In this document: piece after piece, positions 26,206-35,542 of the stretch
Layout: the number at the start of each line of letters is the position of its first letter
How positions within the stretch are numbered: position 1 is the stretch's first letter
Source: Akkermansiaceae bacterium
GTDB taxonomy: Bacteria; Verrucomicrobiota; Verrucomicrobiia; Verrucomicrobiales; Akkermansiaceae
NCBI GenBank assembly: GCA_015061985.1
Contig: SUVN01000013.1
Coordinates: forward strand, 1 to 62,095
DNA: 62,095 bases
Direction: 5' to 3'
The notes under the pieces: model-generated
Databases searched by the model: none
What the model saw: only the letters and a program-made list of their open reading frames with translations
What the model was told of the DNA's origin: nothing
Program-made: the position numbers and the translations under genes

Positions 26206-26844
26206 ATGGAGTGGAACGACCGATTCATGATGCTATTCCGAGAAGCCGTGGAGCGCTATCACCTCAACACGCGCACTCCGGTAGACCGCTTTTTTCTGCC
26301 GGAGGAGAGTGATTTTCTGGCAAGCATCGGCCAGCAACCGGGGGAACTGCACGGATTCATCCAGGACTATGCCGTGTTGGGCGAGCCCAGCCCCAGCTCC
26401 GCACTGCTGATAGCAGCCACCCGCCGCTCCTTTTTCCTGACCGCCCAGCGCGGTATCTCCGGCAACGCCGCCCCGGTGAAAGCGGCCAACCTGCCGCCGG
26501 AGACAGACGAGTTCCAGGAGATTGCCTACCTGCCCCGCATCATCCGCAAGGCAGAGGCCAAATTGTTCGGCACGCTGGATGCCACCGTCATGTATCCGGA
26601 TGCGAAAGATCGACAGTTCCTGCGGGAACACGGGGATATCCACCCGAACGATTTTCTGCAGCTGGTATGGAGCACCCGCAGCGATCGGCAAAAAATCATC
26701 ACCGCTGTTCTCAACGCCATCCAACAACAGGAGGGGCAGGACAACCTCCCTACCCCGGCTCAGTCACAGGAAACGCCGGTCTCCTCACCGGCATCTGCCC
26801 CGACTGGACAAACGCCCAAACAGACCGAACTCAACCTCGGCTAA
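26206..26844 (+). CDS. Hypothetical protein, DUF5069-like
   Basis: 212 residues, soluble. The middle (YLPRIIRKAEAKLFGTLDATVMYPDAKDRQF, ending DFLQLVW) resembles DUF5069 proteins, which have a YLPR...KxR...L motif followed by a small acidic helix. The last 45 residues are Pro/Gln/Ser-rich. The ATG at 26206 fits the leaderless promoter; the frame is open long before it, but that part is antisense to the DUF4173 gene. First of four closely spaced genes leading to the RND pump. Confidence 0.6.
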   Translation: MEWNDRFMMLFREAVERYHLNTRTPVDRFFLPEESDFLASIGQQPGELHGFIQDYAVLGEPSPSSALLIAATRRSFFLTAQRGISGNAAPVKAANLPPETDEFQEIAYLPRIIRKAEAKLFGTLDATVMYPDAKDRQFLREHGDIHPNDFLQLVWSTRSDRQKIITAVLNAIQQQEGQDNLPTPAQSQETPVSSPASAPTGQTPKQTELNLG

Positions 26845-26850
26845 CTTCCC

Positions 26851-27312
26851 ATGAATCAGCACCCCCCCTCTCACCCGGACGAAAGCGTCACCACAGAGCC
26901 TCAGCGCCTCGCGCTGGAGCGCATGTCGGCGCAGCTCATTCACAACCTCAACGTCATGATAGCGGAGCAGGAAGAGCGCGTGCGTATCTTTGCAGAGCAG
27001 CACCATTCCCCATCCCCCCTACCGCAGCATCCCACGCCGGAAAAACTGCCGGAGCCCCCGTCCGTTGCCCCCGTTCCTGAACCGGAACCGGCAAAGCCGC
27101 TCGTAGCCAGGTTCAAAGCCATCGCCCGTGCCAATGTACCGCCGTTGGTAACAAGCTCGCCGAACGAGCAGCCGCAGCCGCAACCGCGCCCGATTCCTGT
27201 CATCTCCACGCCGCGCAAGACGACGGAGAGTAAGGAAGAGTCCTCTATCGGGGTCGGCACCATCGTCACCTTCATCGTCATCATCCTCTTCCTGCTGAGA
27301 GCGTGTTCCTAA
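26851..27312 (+). CDS. Small tail-anchored Pro-rich protein
   Basis: 153 residues: an N-terminal polar helix (LALERMSAQLIHNLNVMIAEQEERVRIFAEQ, possible coiled coil), a Pro-rich linker, and one C-terminal membrane helix (IGVGTIVTFIVIILFLL). It starts 6 bases after the previous gene and ends 19 bases before the adaptor gene. Perhaps an accessory to the pump; no family recognised. Confidence 0.65.
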   Translation: MNQHPPSHPDESVTTEPQRLALERMSAQLIHNLNVMIAEQEERVRIFAEQHHSPSPLPQHPTPEKLPEPPSVAPVPEPEPAKPLVARFKAIARANVPPLVTSSPNEQPQPQPRPIPVISTPRKTTESKEESSIGVGTIVTFIVIILFLLRACS

Positions 27313-27331
27313 TCCTTATTTCTTGTAATAT

Positions 27332-30259
27332 ATGACCAGACAGACACTTATCACACTGGCACTGGGAAGCTGCACACTGGGAATGCTGCCCGTTGCCTGT
27401 AACAACGACCGGAGCGACACCGACCAGGAGTCGATAAAAGCTCCCGCCATTCAGGTATTCAACATCAGACAACAGAAAGTCACCGACTACGGTGAATGGT
27501 TCGGCTACCTGAGGGGCGATAAAGAAACAGACATTCATCCGCGCGTGAGCGGATTTCTCAAATCCCGGAATTACCGTGACGGTCAGTTCGTGAAAGAGGG
27601 AGATATCCTCTTCACCATCGAGGATGATTTATTCAAAGCGCAACTTCGTCAGGCACAGGCCAACCTGCAGGCATCTGAGGCCGCGCTGGAAGCAGCCAAG
27701 GCACAGCGGGAAAAAGCCGCGCTGGATGTGAAGCGCTACGAGCAGTTGGAGCCCAAGGCTGTCTCAGAGAAAGATTTGACGGATGCCCGCCAGAATCTGA
27801 AAGCTGCCGTGGCGAATGAAAAATCCGCGCAGGCCAGCGTGAACCAGATGAAAGCCGCCGTGAAGCAGGCTCAGATTAATCTGGACTACACGGTCATCAA
27901 GGCTCCGTACAACGGGGTAGCAGGTGCGGCACAGGCATCTCAGGGTGACATGGTATCCCCCGCTACCACCCTTGCCAACATCACAGCCGTCAACCCGATT
28001 CTGGTCAACTTCTCTGTTAACGGCAAGATGCTGCTGGATGCATTCCGTGAACACGGTAAACTTTCTACAGCTGAGACCGCCCCCCCCATCTACCTCATCA
28101 CCGATGACGGAAAGGAATATCCCTATCCGGGCAAGTTCAAGGCCTTGGAGAGCAAGGTGAGCGGCGACGGCACCATCAACTTTGAAGCCGCGTTCCCGAA
28201 TCAGGATTTGACCCTGCGCGCCGGCATGTCCGTGCGCGTCAAACTGCCGCTGTCCGAGCATGAGGCTCTGCTGGTACCGCCGAGCGCCATCCGTCAGGTC
28301 ATGCGCAACAACTTCATCATCGTGGTGGATAAAAACCGCGTCCCCCACATGGTGCCGGTAACCGTCGGCAAGAGCTACCCCATCTCCGTGCAGGAGGCAG
28401 ACGGCTACCACTCTGAGCAGAAGCTCGTGGCCATCTCCGACTACGGCAGCACCAGACTGAGTGAGCTCTTCCGCCAATACGGCTATGACAAAGCCACGGA
28501 AGTGCCGGTAGTGGCAGACAAGGACAACGGCGTGCAAGCCATGAACATCTCCTCCGCCAACAGCCGACTGGGCAAGGGGGAGAAGCCAACCGCCATTGAT
28601 ACCACGGCATTCTCCTTCAAACCCGTGGCCGATGCGGCGATGATGAGCGAGCAGCAGGGCAACAAAAAAGCTGCTTCGGATGCAAAAGCAACCCTGCCCC
28701 CCTTTGTGGTTAAAGTGCGGCCCATGATTCGGCAGGATGTGAAGGTGAAGAGCGAGTGGTTCGGCAAACTGCGCGGCGAGGAAGAAACGGACATCCGACC
28801 GCATGTGAGCGGCTTCCTCAAGAGCCAGAATTTCAAGGACGGCAGCATGGTGAAGAAAGGAGATGTACTCTTCACCATTGACCCCGCCCCCTATCAGGCC
28901 GAAGTGGAACAGGCTGAAGCCAACCTCTCTGCCGCAAAGGCTGCCCGCGAGCAGGCTGACGCGGAACTGGCAAAAAACACCGTCAATTATGAACGTCTGG
29001 AGCGCCTGAGCAAGGAAGCCCCCGGTGCCGTGTCTGACAAAAACGTAACGGATGCCGCCACCGCCGTCAAGACCGCCAAGGCAGCCCTGCTGAAGGCAGA
29101 TGCCACCGTAGCACAGATGGAAGCCGCCCTGCAACTGGCACAAATCAATCTGGGCTACACCACTATTACCGCACCGTTTGACGGTCGAATCGGCATCCGT
29201 AAGCCGTCCATCGGCGCACTGGTATCCCCGCAGGATGCAGAACCGCTGGTCACGCTCTCCTCCGTCAATCCCATGCGGGTAGACTTTCAGGTGAGCGGTA
29301 AGAATGCCCTGAGCGGCTTCACCCGCTTCCGCAAGAACATGACAGCCGGTAACGGTCGTAAACGCGAGGATTTTGACCTGATTCTGAACGACGGCAGCAC
29401 CTACCCCCACAAAGGAAGAATCATCAACTCCGACAACGCGCTGAGCAAATCCACCGGTACTCTCACCGTCATCGGTCAGGTAGACAATGCCGATGGGCTG
29501 CTGCGCTCCGGCATGCCTGTGCGTGTACGCGCCGGGATGCAGGGCGGCGAAAACTCCATTCTGGTACCGGCACGTGCTCCTCTGAATTCAAAAGGCAAGG
29601 ATTTGCTGGTGCTGCTGCGCCCGGACAACACGCCGGACATGCTCCCCATCAGCAAGGGTGCGCTTGTCAATGTTCCGGTGAAGGAGGCTGACGGCAAGGA
29701 AGTGCTGCAGCCCATGCAGGTGGTGGACGTAGACCGCCCGATGCTCAGCGCAGCCATCGCCGCCAAAGCCGGGGCACCGAGTACAGAGGCCATGGTGCTG
29801 GGCGGTGCCGGGGTCAAGGATTGGGGTGAGCTGCTGCTCAAGCAGAGCGGCGAGCCGGATTTCCGCACCCTGCTGGAGAAACAGAGCGGGGAGAAGCTCC
29901 CGGATGATGCCCCGCAACAGGCCCATGTGAAAGACTGGAAAGAGCTCTACCTGCGCAGGAGCGGAGCCCGCAGCTTCCGTGAGCTGGTGCTGGATAAGGC
30001 CGGCGCTAAGGATGAGCTGGATTTAATTGCCGCCGGACAGGGATTCAAAACGCCCATGGAAATGATGCTCAAAGGCATGGGCTACGACAGTCTGGAATCC
30101 GCCCGCGTGGTGGCAGAAGGCTCTCTGATGGCAGCGCAGGCATACGGAGCCAATCTGGAAGCCGGAGCCCGTGTCAACAAGCTTACCCCGGTGGATTACC
30201 ACTACAAGGCACCCACCACCGTGGTGGGTTCCGTAACTGCTGAATCTGAAAAGAAATAA
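27332..30259 (+). CDS. Fused tandem RND periplasmic adaptor (two MFP lobes)
   Basis: 975 residues, about 2.5 times a normal AcrA/MexA adaptor. Signal/lipobox-like start (LPVAC, residue 23). Lobe 1 runs from about residue 50 to 370 and lobe 2 from about 470 to 790. Each has the lipoyl half (EWFGxLRG...ETDIxPxVSGFLKS), an alpha-helical hairpin, a second half-lipoyl (INLDYTVIKAPYNG and INLGYTTITAPFDG), and the beta-barrel. The lobes are alignable throughout. A C-terminal extension (about 825-975) has repeated VKDWxELxLxxSG units. Such adaptors bridge the RND pump and an outer-membrane channel; a fused pair would give three chains per hexameric ring. No TolC-type gene is nearby. Confidence 0.93.
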   Translation: MTRQTLITLALGSCTLGMLPVACNNDRSDTDQESIKAPAIQVFNIRQQKVTDYGEWFGYLRGDKETDIHPRVSGFLKSRNYRDGQFVKEGDILFTIEDDLFKAQLRQAQANLQASEAALEAAKAQREKAALDVKRYEQLEPKAVSEKDLTDARQNLKAAVANEKSAQASVNQMKAAVKQAQINLDYTVIKAPYNGVAGAAQASQGDMVSPATTLANITAVNPILVNFSVNGKMLLDAFREHGKLSTAETAPPIYLITDDGKEYPYPGKFKALESKVSGDGTINFEAAFPNQDLTLRAGMSVRVKLPLSEHEALLVPPSAIRQVMRNNFIIVVDKNRVPHMVPVTVGKSYPISVQEADGYHSEQKLVAISDYGSTRLSELFRQYGYDKATEVPVVADKDNGVQAMNISSANSRLGKGEKPTAIDTTAFSFKPVADAAMMSEQQGNKKAASDAKATLPPFVVKVRPMIRQDVKVKSEWFGKLRGEEETDIRPHVSGFLKSQNFKDGSMVKKGDVLFTIDPAPYQAEVEQAEANLSAAKAAREQADAELAKNTVNYERLERLSKEAPGAVSDKNVTDAATAVKTAKAALLKADATVAQMEAALQLAQINLGYTTITAPFDGRIGIRKPSIGALVSPQDAEPLVTLSSVNPMRVDFQVSGKNALSGFTRFRKNMTAGNGRKREDFDLILNDGSTYPHKGRIINSDNALSKSTGTLTVIGQVDNADGLLRSGMPVRVRAGMQGGENSILVPARAPLNSKGKDLLVLLRPDNTPDMLPISKGALVNVPVKEADGKEVLQPMQVVDVDRPMLSAAIAAKAGAPSTEAMVLGGAGVKDWGELLLKQSGEPDFRTLLEKQSGEKLPDDAPQQAHVKDWKELYLRRSGARSFRELVLDKAGAKDELDLIAAGQGFKTPMEMMLKGMGYDSLESARVVAEGSLMAAQAYGANLEAGARVNKLTPVDYHYKAPTTVVGSVTAESEKK

Positions 30260-30274
30260 CCCCTTTATCCAGCC

Positions 30275-33200
30275 ATGTCACCATTCTTCATCAAACACCC
30301 CATTATCGCGGCGGTTATCTCCATCGTCACCACCATGCTGGGTATCATCAGCATGATGGCACTGCCCATCTCTCAATACCCGGACATTGCCCCCGTCACC
30401 ATCTCCATGAGTGCTTCCTACCCGGGAGCAAACGCTCAGGAGGTGGCAGAATCCGTGGCAACCCCCATTGAGTTGCAGCTCTCCGGGCTGGAGGGCATGG
30501 ACTACATGAACTCCACCTCCTCCAACAACGGTTCATGCAGCATCAACGTCGTCTTCGAACCCGGGACTGATGCCAACACGGCACAGCAGCTCACCTACAT
30601 GAAATACAGCCAGGCGACCTCCCAGCTGCCCGCCATGGTGTCCCAGATGGGTATCACCATCAAGCAGTCCTCCGGCCTGCCCATGATGCTGTATGCCATT
30701 GATTCCCCGCAGGGGTTCTTCTCCCCCATTGACCTGACAGGCTATGCCTACGTGAATCTGGTGGATCCGGTGAAGCGTGTACAGGGCGTGGGTGACGTGA
30801 TGGTGTTCGGTGCCCGCTATGCCGTGCGTATCTGGCTTGATTCCGAAAAGATGGCTCAGAAGGGCATCTCTGTCAACGAGGTGTACAACGCCGTCAACAG
30901 CCAGAACACCATCAACCCCGGCGGCTCCGTGGGCGCAGAACCCATGCCGGACGGGCAGGAATTCACCTATACCATCCGCAACTCAGGGCGCATGACCAGC
31001 GTGCCGGAGTTTGAGGACATCATCGTACGCCAAACCGGTACTCAGGCCGTGAAGCTGCGCGACATCGCCACCGTGGAGCTGGGCACCCAGAGCTATTCCC
31101 TGGCCAGCCGGGTCAACGGCAAACCGGCCATCTGTCTTGCCATCTATCAGGGCGCGGAGGCCAACGCCATCGACACCGTTGACCGTCTCAAAGCTCTCTT
31201 TGCCGAGAAAGAAAAGACCATGCCGGAAGGCATGCGCGGCTTCGTCTCTCTGGACTCCACCATATCCGTGCGTGACTCTATTGAGGAAATCATCCACACG
31301 CTGTTTGAGGCTCTGGTGCTGGTGGCTCTGGTGGTATTCATCTTCCTGCAGGGGTGGCGTGCCACACTCATTCCGCTCATTGCCGTGCCGGTATCACTGG
31401 TAACCACGTTCTGCTTCTTCCCGATTCTGGGCTTCTCTCTCAACACCATTTGTATGCTCGGCATGGTGCTGGCCATCGGTCTGGTGGTGGATGATGCCAT
31501 CGTGGTGGTAGAAGCGGTGGAATCCCACATGGAGAACGGCATGACTGCCCGCCAGGCAACCTTTGCCGCCATGAAGGAAGTGAGCGGCCCCGTGATAGCC
31601 ATTGCACTGGTGCTGGCTGCGGTGTTCCTGCCCTCCGTGCTGCTGCCGGGTATCACAGGCACGCTCTTCCAGCAGTTTGCCGTCACCATCGCCATCTCGA
31701 TGCTGATATCCGCCTTCAACGCGCTGACGCTCTCACCGGCGCTCTCGGCCCTCCTGCTCAAGCCGAAGAAAGAGCATAAGTCCCTGTTGACTCCGCTCTA
31801 CAACATCTTCAACCGCAGCTATGATGCCGTGGCAACCAAGTACTCCCAGTGCTGCCGTTTCCTCTGCCGCCACCTCATCATCTCTATCCCCCTGCTGGCA
31901 CTTGTCTCTGCCGCCATTATCCCCGTGGCCAAGAAAGTGCCCGGCGGTTTCCTGCCGGCAGAAGACCAGGGCTTCCTCATCTGCGGTGTCATCATGAAAC
32001 CGGGTGTGTCCCTGCAGCGTGCCGCAGAGCAGGCAAGCGTGGTGGAGAAAGTGGTCATGAAAGACCCGGCGGTGGAGTACATGACCTCCATCATCGGCAT
32101 GAACCTCATGATTGGTGTGCAGACCACCAACGCCGCCACCTTCTTCTTCACCCTCAAACCGTATGCTGACCGTCCGCTGATGGAGAACGGCAAAACTCCC
32201 ACGGCAAACGATATTCAGCAACGCATCAACGGTGCGCTGGCCATGGCGGGTGCAGACGGCGCAACTTTCGTGGTTTCCCCGCCGGCCATCCCCGGTGTGG
32301 GCACGGGCAACGACATCTCATTCGTGCTGGAAGACACGGCCGGTCAGGGTGTAGCGGCTCTCTATGAACAGGTCGTGAAACTGGAAAAGGCGCTGAATGC
32401 CGATCCGGCCATTGCCAAAGCCTCTGACATGATGCTGCCGGAAGTACCGCAGAAGAGCATCACCATTGACAAGGACAAGTGCCTTGCCATGGGGGTGGAC
32501 TATGCCGGGGCCAACTCTCTGCTGCAATGCTTCAACGGCTCGCGCTTCGTGAACTACTACACCGAGTTCGGCCAGCAGTGGCAGGTGTACCTTCAGGCTG
32601 CCGGTGAAGACCGCTTCAACACCGACCAGATTGCCAACTTCTATGTGACCAACGCCAAGGGTGAGCAGGTACCGCTCAGCACCCTGGTCACCATTGCTGA
32701 TATTGCCGACACGGAGTTTGTGCAGCACAACAACAACTACAACTCCGGCAAAATCACCGTGGCTCCCGCAAAGGGCTACTCTACTGCTCAAGCCATGGAA
32801 GCCATAGAAAAGGTATTCAACAAGACCATGGATACCACCAAGTTCGCCATGGAATACATTGACATGAGCTTCCAGGAAAAGAAAGTGCAGGACGGTCTGG
32901 GGCTGGGCTCCATCTTTGCCCTCTCCGGCGTGTTTGCCTTCCTCATCATGGCTGCTCTGTATGAAAAATGGACACTGCCGCTGGCCATCTTCCTGACCGT
33001 GCCCATCGCCGTGCTGGGAGCATTCGTCGGACTGTGGATGTACGGCATAGAGCTGAACCTCTACGCTCAGATTGGCTTGGTGATGCTGGTTGGCCTTGCC
33101 GCCAAAAACGCCATTCTGATTGTGGAGTTTGCCGTGCTGCAAATGGAAAAGGGCATGAATCTGCTGGATGCCGCCGTAGAGGCAGCCCGCCTGCGCCTGC

Positions 33201-33478
33201 GACCGATTCTGATGACCTCCTTTGCGTTCATTCTGGGCTGCGTACCGTTGCTCACGGCCGCAGGCTCCGGGGCATTGGCCCGCAACTCCATCGGTGTGGT
33301 GGTAGTCATCGGCATGACCATTGCCACGGCCGTGGGTGTATTCTTCATCCCCTGCTCTTTCGTATTTGTGATGAAGCTCTTCCGCTCCCGGATTGAGAAG
33401 GCTCACCACGGGGATGACCCGGATGAGGTATACGCCTACGCGAGACTGGAGGAAGCCGAAAATAACGAGCAGAAATAA
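30275..33478 (+). CDS. RND multidrug-type efflux transporter, AcrB/MexB (HAE1) family
   Basis: 1067 residues, the usual HAE1 length. N-terminal FIKHPIIAAVISIVTTMLG and QYPDIAPVTISMSASYPGANA; transmembrane helix 4 has GLVVDDAIVVVEAVE with the paired Asp residues of the proton relay. The large periplasmic loops are duplicated as expected. The C-terminal half includes GLAAKNAILIVEFA and RLRPILMTSFAFILGCVPL. It starts 15 bases after the fused adaptor; the two certainly work together as inner-membrane pump and adaptor. Substrate not predictable. A strong terminator follows. Confidence 0.97.
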   Translation: MSPFFIKHPIIAAVISIVTTMLGIISMMALPISQYPDIAPVTISMSASYPGANAQEVAESVATPIELQLSGLEGMDYMNSTSSNNGSCSINVVFEPGTDANTAQQLTYMKYSQATSQLPAMVSQMGITIKQSSGLPMMLYAIDSPQGFFSPIDLTGYAYVNLVDPVKRVQGVGDVMVFGARYAVRIWLDSEKMAQKGISVNEVYNAVNSQNTINPGGSVGAEPMPDGQEFTYTIRNSGRMTSVPEFEDIIVRQTGTQAVKLRDIATVELGTQSYSLASRVNGKPAICLAIYQGAEANAIDTVDRLKALFAEKEKTMPEGMRGFVSLDSTISVRDSIEEIIHTLFEALVLVALVVFIFLQGWRATLIPLIAVPVSLVTTFCFFPILGFSLNTICMLGMVLAIGLVVDDAIVVVEAVESHMENGMTARQATFAAMKEVSGPVIAIALVLAAVFLPSVLLPGITGTLFQQFAVTIAISMLISAFNALTLSPALSALLLKPKKEHKSLLTPLYNIFNRSYDAVATKYSQCCRFLCRHLIISIPLLALVSAAIIPVAKKVPGGFLPAEDQGFLICGVIMKPGVSLQRAAEQASVVEKVVMKDPAVEYMTSIIGMNLMIGVQTTNAATFFFTLKPYADRPLMENGKTPTANDIQQRINGALAMAGADGATFVVSPPAIPGVGTGNDISFVLEDTAGQGVAALYEQVVKLEKALNADPAIAKASDMMLPEVPQKSITIDKDKCLAMGVDYAGANSLLQCFNGSRFVNYYTEFGQQWQVYLQAAGEDRFNTDQIANFYVTNAKGEQVPLSTLVTIADIADTEFVQHNNNYNSGKITVAPAKGYSTAQAMEAIEKVFNKTMDTTKFAMEYIDMSFQEKKVQDGLGLGSIFALSGVFAFLIMAALYEKWTLPLAIFLTVPIAVLGAFVGLWMYGIELNLYAQIGLVMLVGLAAKNAILIVEFAVLQMEKGMNLLDAAVEAARLRLRPILMTSFAFILGCVPLLTAAGSGALARNSIGVVVVIGMTIATAVGVFFIPCSFVFVMKLFRSRIEKAHHGDDPDEVYAYARLEEAENNEQK

Positions 33479-33499
33479 TTATACCATCCCTATCCATCC

Positions 33500-33541
33500 G
33501 CACCTCATTCCCGCAGCTGCGGGAATGAGGTGCTGCTTTTA
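33500..33541 (+). terminator. Terminator after the RND operon
   Basis: A 34-base perfect palindrome, 17-bp arms beginning GCACCTCATTCCC, followed by TGCTTTTA. Confidence 0.9.
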
Positions 33542-33604
33542 TCCCTCAGTATGCGGCAATTAAACATGGACAAAACGCTCAGTCCGTGGTATAGCAATAG
33601 GCAG

Positions 33605-34579
33605 ATGAAGTTGTTCCTCACAGTCCTCCCGGTGCTGCCGGGCTTCGTTGCCATGGCTGAACCCGGAGATTCCGTACAGCGCCAGAAACCGCAGCGCTGG
33701 GACGTGGAAGGGCTCTATATCCAGGCAAGAGCTACGCTGGAAGACCCGGACAATACACACGTGGAGAGTGTTCCCATGCTGCTGGAAGCTTGCGTGCGTG
33801 AGGGGCATGCGGACGCGATGTCGCTGCTGCTGGATGTATATGAGGGTAAGTTCAAGGGACTTCCTGCCCGGCCGGAACAGGCGTTCCGCACGGCCAAGCT
33901 CATTGCAGAAGCGACCAACCTCCGGACGGAAGAAGGGAAAACCATGCAGATGGAAGCATGCTACCGCCTCGCCCTCTATCTGGAAAAAGGCACAGGATGC
34001 ACCCGGAACGATTACGAGGCCTACGAAAGCATGGAAAAGGCGGCCAAACTGGGACTGCTCAAAGCACGCGTCGAACAGTCGCGCTACCTGATGCGGGGAT
34101 TCGGGCACCGACGCGATGAACGCAGAGCATGGAAACTGCTGCGACATGTAGCAACGCTCTCACCCAAAACTCCCAATGTATTTTACTACATGGGTATTAT
34201 TTGCTATGAAGGTCTGGGGAACAGACCGGATTTCAAAAAAGCCGGAAAACTCTTCTCGCTGGGAGCAAGATATGGGGATGCGAACTGCCTCAATAACCTG
34301 GCCGCCATGTATGAACGCGGACTTGGCACTCATCGCAGCGAGGAGCTGGCGCTGCTGCTATACCGCAAAGCAGCTACCATGGGCAGCAGGGAAGCGTCTG
34401 CCAACATGCAGCGCCTTGCTTTCAAGGTTGGAAAGAAGGCAGAAAAAAAAGGGGCACGTCCGGCCATCACGCGCATCCGCAATGCCACCGGCCGCATCAT
34501 CCTCTCCCTCCCCTTCTCAGATTACACCCGCTCCCGCATTCGCGCCTGGTTGTTGGGCAAACCGGATGAAGCGTCATGA
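33605..34579 (+). CDS. Exported Sel1/TPR-like repeat protein
   Basis: 324 residues; the start at 33605 gives a signal peptide (MKLFLTVLPVLPGFVAMA). Sel1-like repeats follow: AMSLLLDVYEGKFKGLP, ACYRLALYLEKGTGCTRNDYEAYESMEKAAKLG, MGIICYEGLGNRPDFKKAGKLFSLGARYGDAN, NLAAMYERGLGT. Basic C-terminus. Probably a periplasmic scaffold. Its stop overlaps the queG start (ATGA). Confidence 0.82.
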   Translation: MKLFLTVLPVLPGFVAMAEPGDSVQRQKPQRWDVEGLYIQARATLEDPDNTHVESVPMLLEACVREGHADAMSLLLDVYEGKFKGLPARPEQAFRTAKLIAEATNLRTEEGKTMQMEACYRLALYLEKGTGCTRNDYEAYESMEKAAKLGLLKARVEQSRYLMRGFGHRRDERRAWKLLRHVATLSPKTPNVFYYMGIICYEGLGNRPDFKKAGKLFSLGARYGDANCLNNLAAMYERGLGTHRSEELALLLYRKAATMGSREASANMQRLAFKVGKKAEKKGARPAITRIRNATGRIILSLPFSDYTRSRIRAWLLGKPDEAS

Positions 34580-35505
34580 TGCACGCGGCACGCCAAGCCC
34601 TGGAATACGCAGCAACCGCGCTGGGGTTCTCCGGCATGGGAGTGGCGGCGGCAAGCCTCCCTCAGGGGGACTATCTGCAGCAATGGCTGAATTCCGGCAT
34701 GCATGCCGATATGGAGTGGATGCAGCGCCACCTGCCCGCGCGGCTGAACCCGGAGCTGGTTCTGCCCGGAGTACGCAGCGTTATCATCCTCACTTACGAA
34801 TACGCCGGACTTGATTCCCGCAGGCAGGCGGGACGCATTGCCCGCTACGCCCAGGGAGAAGATTACCACAAGCTGCTGGCAAGCAAGCTGGCAGATTTGG
34901 ATGAAACCCTGCAATTCTACGGCGGTGCGCAACGGTGTTTCACGGATTCCGGCCCGGTGAGCGAGCGTTTTTTTGCCATGCAGGCCGGATTGGGATGGAT
35001 TGGACGCAACGGATTGCTGATTCGCCCGGGCAAGGGCTCGTACTGCTTTCTGGCCTCCATTCTGACCACACTGGAGCTTCCCGTATCCACGCCCATGAGC
35101 AATCATTGCGGCAAGTGCCACCGCTGTGAACAGGCCTGCCCCACGCAAGCCCTGAACAACGGTTGCTGTGATGCCCGCCGCTGCCTTTCCTACTGGACCA
35201 TCGAGAGTAAACAATCGGATATGCCCCCGGACATTGCCACGGCGTTACGGGACAGGCTGTACGGATGTGACATCTGTCAGGAAGTGTGCCCATGGAATCA
35301 ACTGCAACGTGGCAAAGCCCGCCGCGTCGATTCCCACCTGCTCATGCCGGCAACACTGGCTCATACCCCATTACAAGAGCTGGAGATGCTCCGGGAAGAG
35401 GATTTCAACAGCTTCTTTGCTCAATCGCCCATCCGCCGCATCGGCGAAAAGCATCTGAAGCTCAACATACGGCACCTCGAAACAGATTCTGAAAACGATT
35501 TTTGA
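34576..35505 (+). CDS. queG: Epoxyqueuosine reductase
   Basis: 309 residues. Last step of queuosine synthesis on tRNA, reducing epoxyqueuosine with cobalamin and two 4Fe-4S clusters. Cluster motifs are CGKCHRCEQACPTQAL and CDICQEVCPWN; the N-terminal corrinoid-binding region has RSVIILTYEYAG and the IGRNGLLI motif. Translationally coupled to the Sel1 gene by a 4-base overlap, with no functional link evident. Confidence 0.95.
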   Translation: MMHAARQALEYAATALGFSGMGVAAASLPQGDYLQQWLNSGMHADMEWMQRHLPARLNPELVLPGVRSVIILTYEYAGLDSRRQAGRIARYAQGEDYHKLLASKLADLDETLQFYGGAQRCFTDSGPVSERFFAMQAGLGWIGRNGLLIRPGKGSYCFLASILTTLELPVSTPMSNHCGKCHRCEQACPTQALNNGCCDARRCLSYWTIESKQSDMPPDIATALRDRLYGCDICQEVCPWNQLQRGKARRVDSHLLMPATLAHTPLQELEMLREEDFNSFFAQSPIRRIGEKHLKLNIRHLETDSENDF

Positions 35506-35542
35506 ACCGCAGCTCTTCTACTGACATCAGAATAACATACAA

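Noticed and set aside
27764..29410. 548-codon frame antisense to the fused adaptor
   Set aside because: Shadow frame; Gly/His/Leu-rich with no recognised domain.
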